33,911 nt of DNA from Pseudomonadota bacterium (GTDB taxonomy: Bacteria > Pseudomonadota > Gammaproteobacteria > Burkholderiales > Burkholderiaceae_C): contig JADFIG010000036.1 in the NCBI GenBank assembly GCA_022566735.1, positions 1 to 33,911 on the forward strand, in the 5' to 3' direction. A program made the position numbers and the translations under genes. A model generated the notes under the pieces. That model was given only the letters and a program-made list of their open reading frames with translations. It was not told the origin of the DNA and did no database searches. Below are positions 32,788-33,911 of this stretch, piece after piece; the first letter of the stretch is position 1, and every line of letters starts with the position of its first letter.

Positions 32788-32795
32788 TCGCCAAC
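32776..32795. other. Junction between betaproteobacterial DNA and unrelated lower-GC DNA
   Basis: To the left the minus strand reads GlyA; to the right the + strand reads an unrelated extracellular protein. Bases ACGTCGGCGAT (32776-32786) make sense in both: they encode IADV of GlyA in antisense and TSA of the PKD repeat in sense. Base and codon composition change at the same place, from GC-ending codons to many A/T-ending ones (GAT, AAT, TTT, ACA). Confidence 0.8.
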
Positions 32796-33911
32796 ATTTG
32801 ATGCGCCGGATGTCCTGGCGACCGATACACCTGAGACATTGACGTTTCGGCTGTCAGTGAGCGATGGCTCGGCGAGTGGTACTGATACTGTGGACATTAC
32901 GGTTAATGACGCCGGCCTGGGCATGAACAGTCCGCCAATCGCAGATGCAGGAGCGGACGTCACCGTGGCTGAACTGAGCCCTGTCAGTCTCAATGGATCC
33001 GGGTCTTCAGATCCTGACGGCGATATGTTTTCGTATGCGTGGCTGCAGATGACGGGACCCATGGTCGCCTTATCTGACGCCAGTGTCGCCCAGCCGAGTT
33101 TTACGTCGCCAGACGTTACGGCCGGCAGTCCCGAAGTTCTGACGTTCCAACTGACCGTCGACGATGGTATGGACAGCACCACGGACACGGTGGATATCAC
33201 GGTACAGGAAGGACTTAGCCAGGTGACGGTGGCGGGTGTCGTTTCATTTGAGTTTGTCTTGCCGAACAACAACTGCTTTGGCCTGAATCTTAACAACCCC
33301 GAGATACGCCCGATTCGTGGCTCGCCAGTGCAGTTGTTCGATAGCGGTGACAATTTGCTCGCAGAGACAACATCGGGAACTGATGGTAGCTACACATTCA
33401 GCGACATTGACGCGAACATCGATGTGCGGATACGCGTTCGCGCTGAGTTGCAGAGCGCAGGTCCGGCTATCTGGGACGTGCAGGTACGTGACAACGTGGA
33501 TCTCTCGCCGAGTCCGCCGCCTTTGACTCAACGGCCGCTTTACGTTGTGGACTTTGCGCAATTCAACACCGGTACCAGCAATATTACAGATGCCGATTTC
33601 ACTGCGACGACGGGGTGGGAAGGGAGCGCATACTCGGCTGATCCGAATGCCCGGCAGGCGGCGCTGTTCGCCATTCTCGATGCAATTAATGACGGCATGA
33701 CGATGATCACCGCCGTCAACCCCACAGCGACGTTTTCGCCTCTGGATGTTTACTGGAGCGTGAACAATACGCTGGTTAGCCCGACAGACGTTGATGCCGG
33801 TGAATTGTCGTCGACGTTCTATTTCAACAGCGGGCTTTACATACTTGGCGATGCGACGGTCGATACCGAAGAATTTGACGATCACGTCATCATGCATGAA
33901 TGGGGTCACTA
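32776..33911 (+). CDS. PKD-repeat extracellular protein with zinc-peptidase HEWGH motif (both ends missing)
   Basis: An open frame runs to the window end with no stop and no credible start. It opens with the tail of one PKD/Ig-like repeat (SPTFDAPDVL, LTFRLSVSDGS, DTVDITVND). A complete second repeat follows at about 32925-33213: PPIADAGADVTV, LNGSGSSDPDGD, FSYAWLQMTGP, LTFQLTVDDG and DTVDITV. Next is a carboxypeptidase-regulatory-like beta domain (PVQLFDSGDNLLAETTSGTD, GSYTFSDIDANIDVRIRV). The last part ends VIMHEWGHY at 33889-33911. HEWGH is the HExxH zinc-binding motif of metallopeptidases. It is probably secreted or surface-bound and cleaves protein, substrate unknown. Codon use differs sharply from all other genes here. 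Confidence 0.75.

Noticed and set aside
33244..33909. Minus-strand frames opposite the PKD/peptidase region
   Set aside because: They are antisense to a frame with clear PKD and HEWGH motifs and have no recognisable features.

Overview
The window is a high-GC bacterial chromosome segment that reads as a motile betaproteobacterium of the order Burkholderiales (Comamonadaceae or Sphaerotilaceae-like). The basis is family resemblance and gene order: FlhDC-type flagellar control next to motAB, and a glyA-nrdR-minor pilin-rib-nusB block. This is inference from reading the proteins; no search was run. I saw no rRNA, tRNA, CRISPR array, insertion sequence or phage gene.

Layout. (1) 1-3,536: end of flhC, then motA-motB-cheY-cheZ on +, closed by a terminator. 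The 343-nt flhC-motA gap holds a sigma-28-like promoter followed about 90 nt later by a strong terminator, which together suggest a small flagellar RNA or an attenuated motA leader. (2) 3,562-7,764: algR- and algZ/fimS-like two-component genes on -, divergent from argH, then a bacteriohemerythrin gene preceded by an FNR/CRP-type palindrome. (3) 7,786-10,916 (-): xseB-ispA-dxs, isoprenoid precursor supply. (4) 11,346-14,280: a Rieske oxygenase with a structured leader, an EamA-type transporter, and a ZIP metal transporter on the other strand. (5) 14,370-18,055: ppx on +, convergent with a membrane Ser/Thr kinase and a TPR lipoprotein on -. (6) 18,115-22,297 (-): ribD-ribE-ribBX-ribH-nusB. (7) 22,347-31,918 (-): the type IV pilus minor pilin/tip operon fimT-pilV-pilW-pilX-pilY1-pilE plus a small TonB-like gene. 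(8) 32,074-32,690 (-): nrdR and the last codons of glyA.

The right end does not belong with the rest. At about 32,776-32,795 glyA stops abruptly, and a lower-GC + strand frame encoding PKD/Ig-like repeats and a zinc-peptidase HEWGH motif begins with no start of its own. Both genes are broken at the same point, so a chimeric contig is the simplest explanation and a real rearrangement the alternative.

How the genes work together: the left part is swimming (stators, CheY/CheZ switch control) and the right part is pilus-based surface behaviour. The AlgZ/AlgR-like pair is a plausible regulator of the minor pilin operon, as its relatives are in Pseudomonas. Translation is heavily coupled by 4-nt stop/start overlaps (algZ-algR, xseB-ispA, fimT-pilV, pilV-pilW, pilE-TonB-like, ribH-nusB). 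Several single genes instead show a -10 box placed so that the transcript would begin at the start codon.
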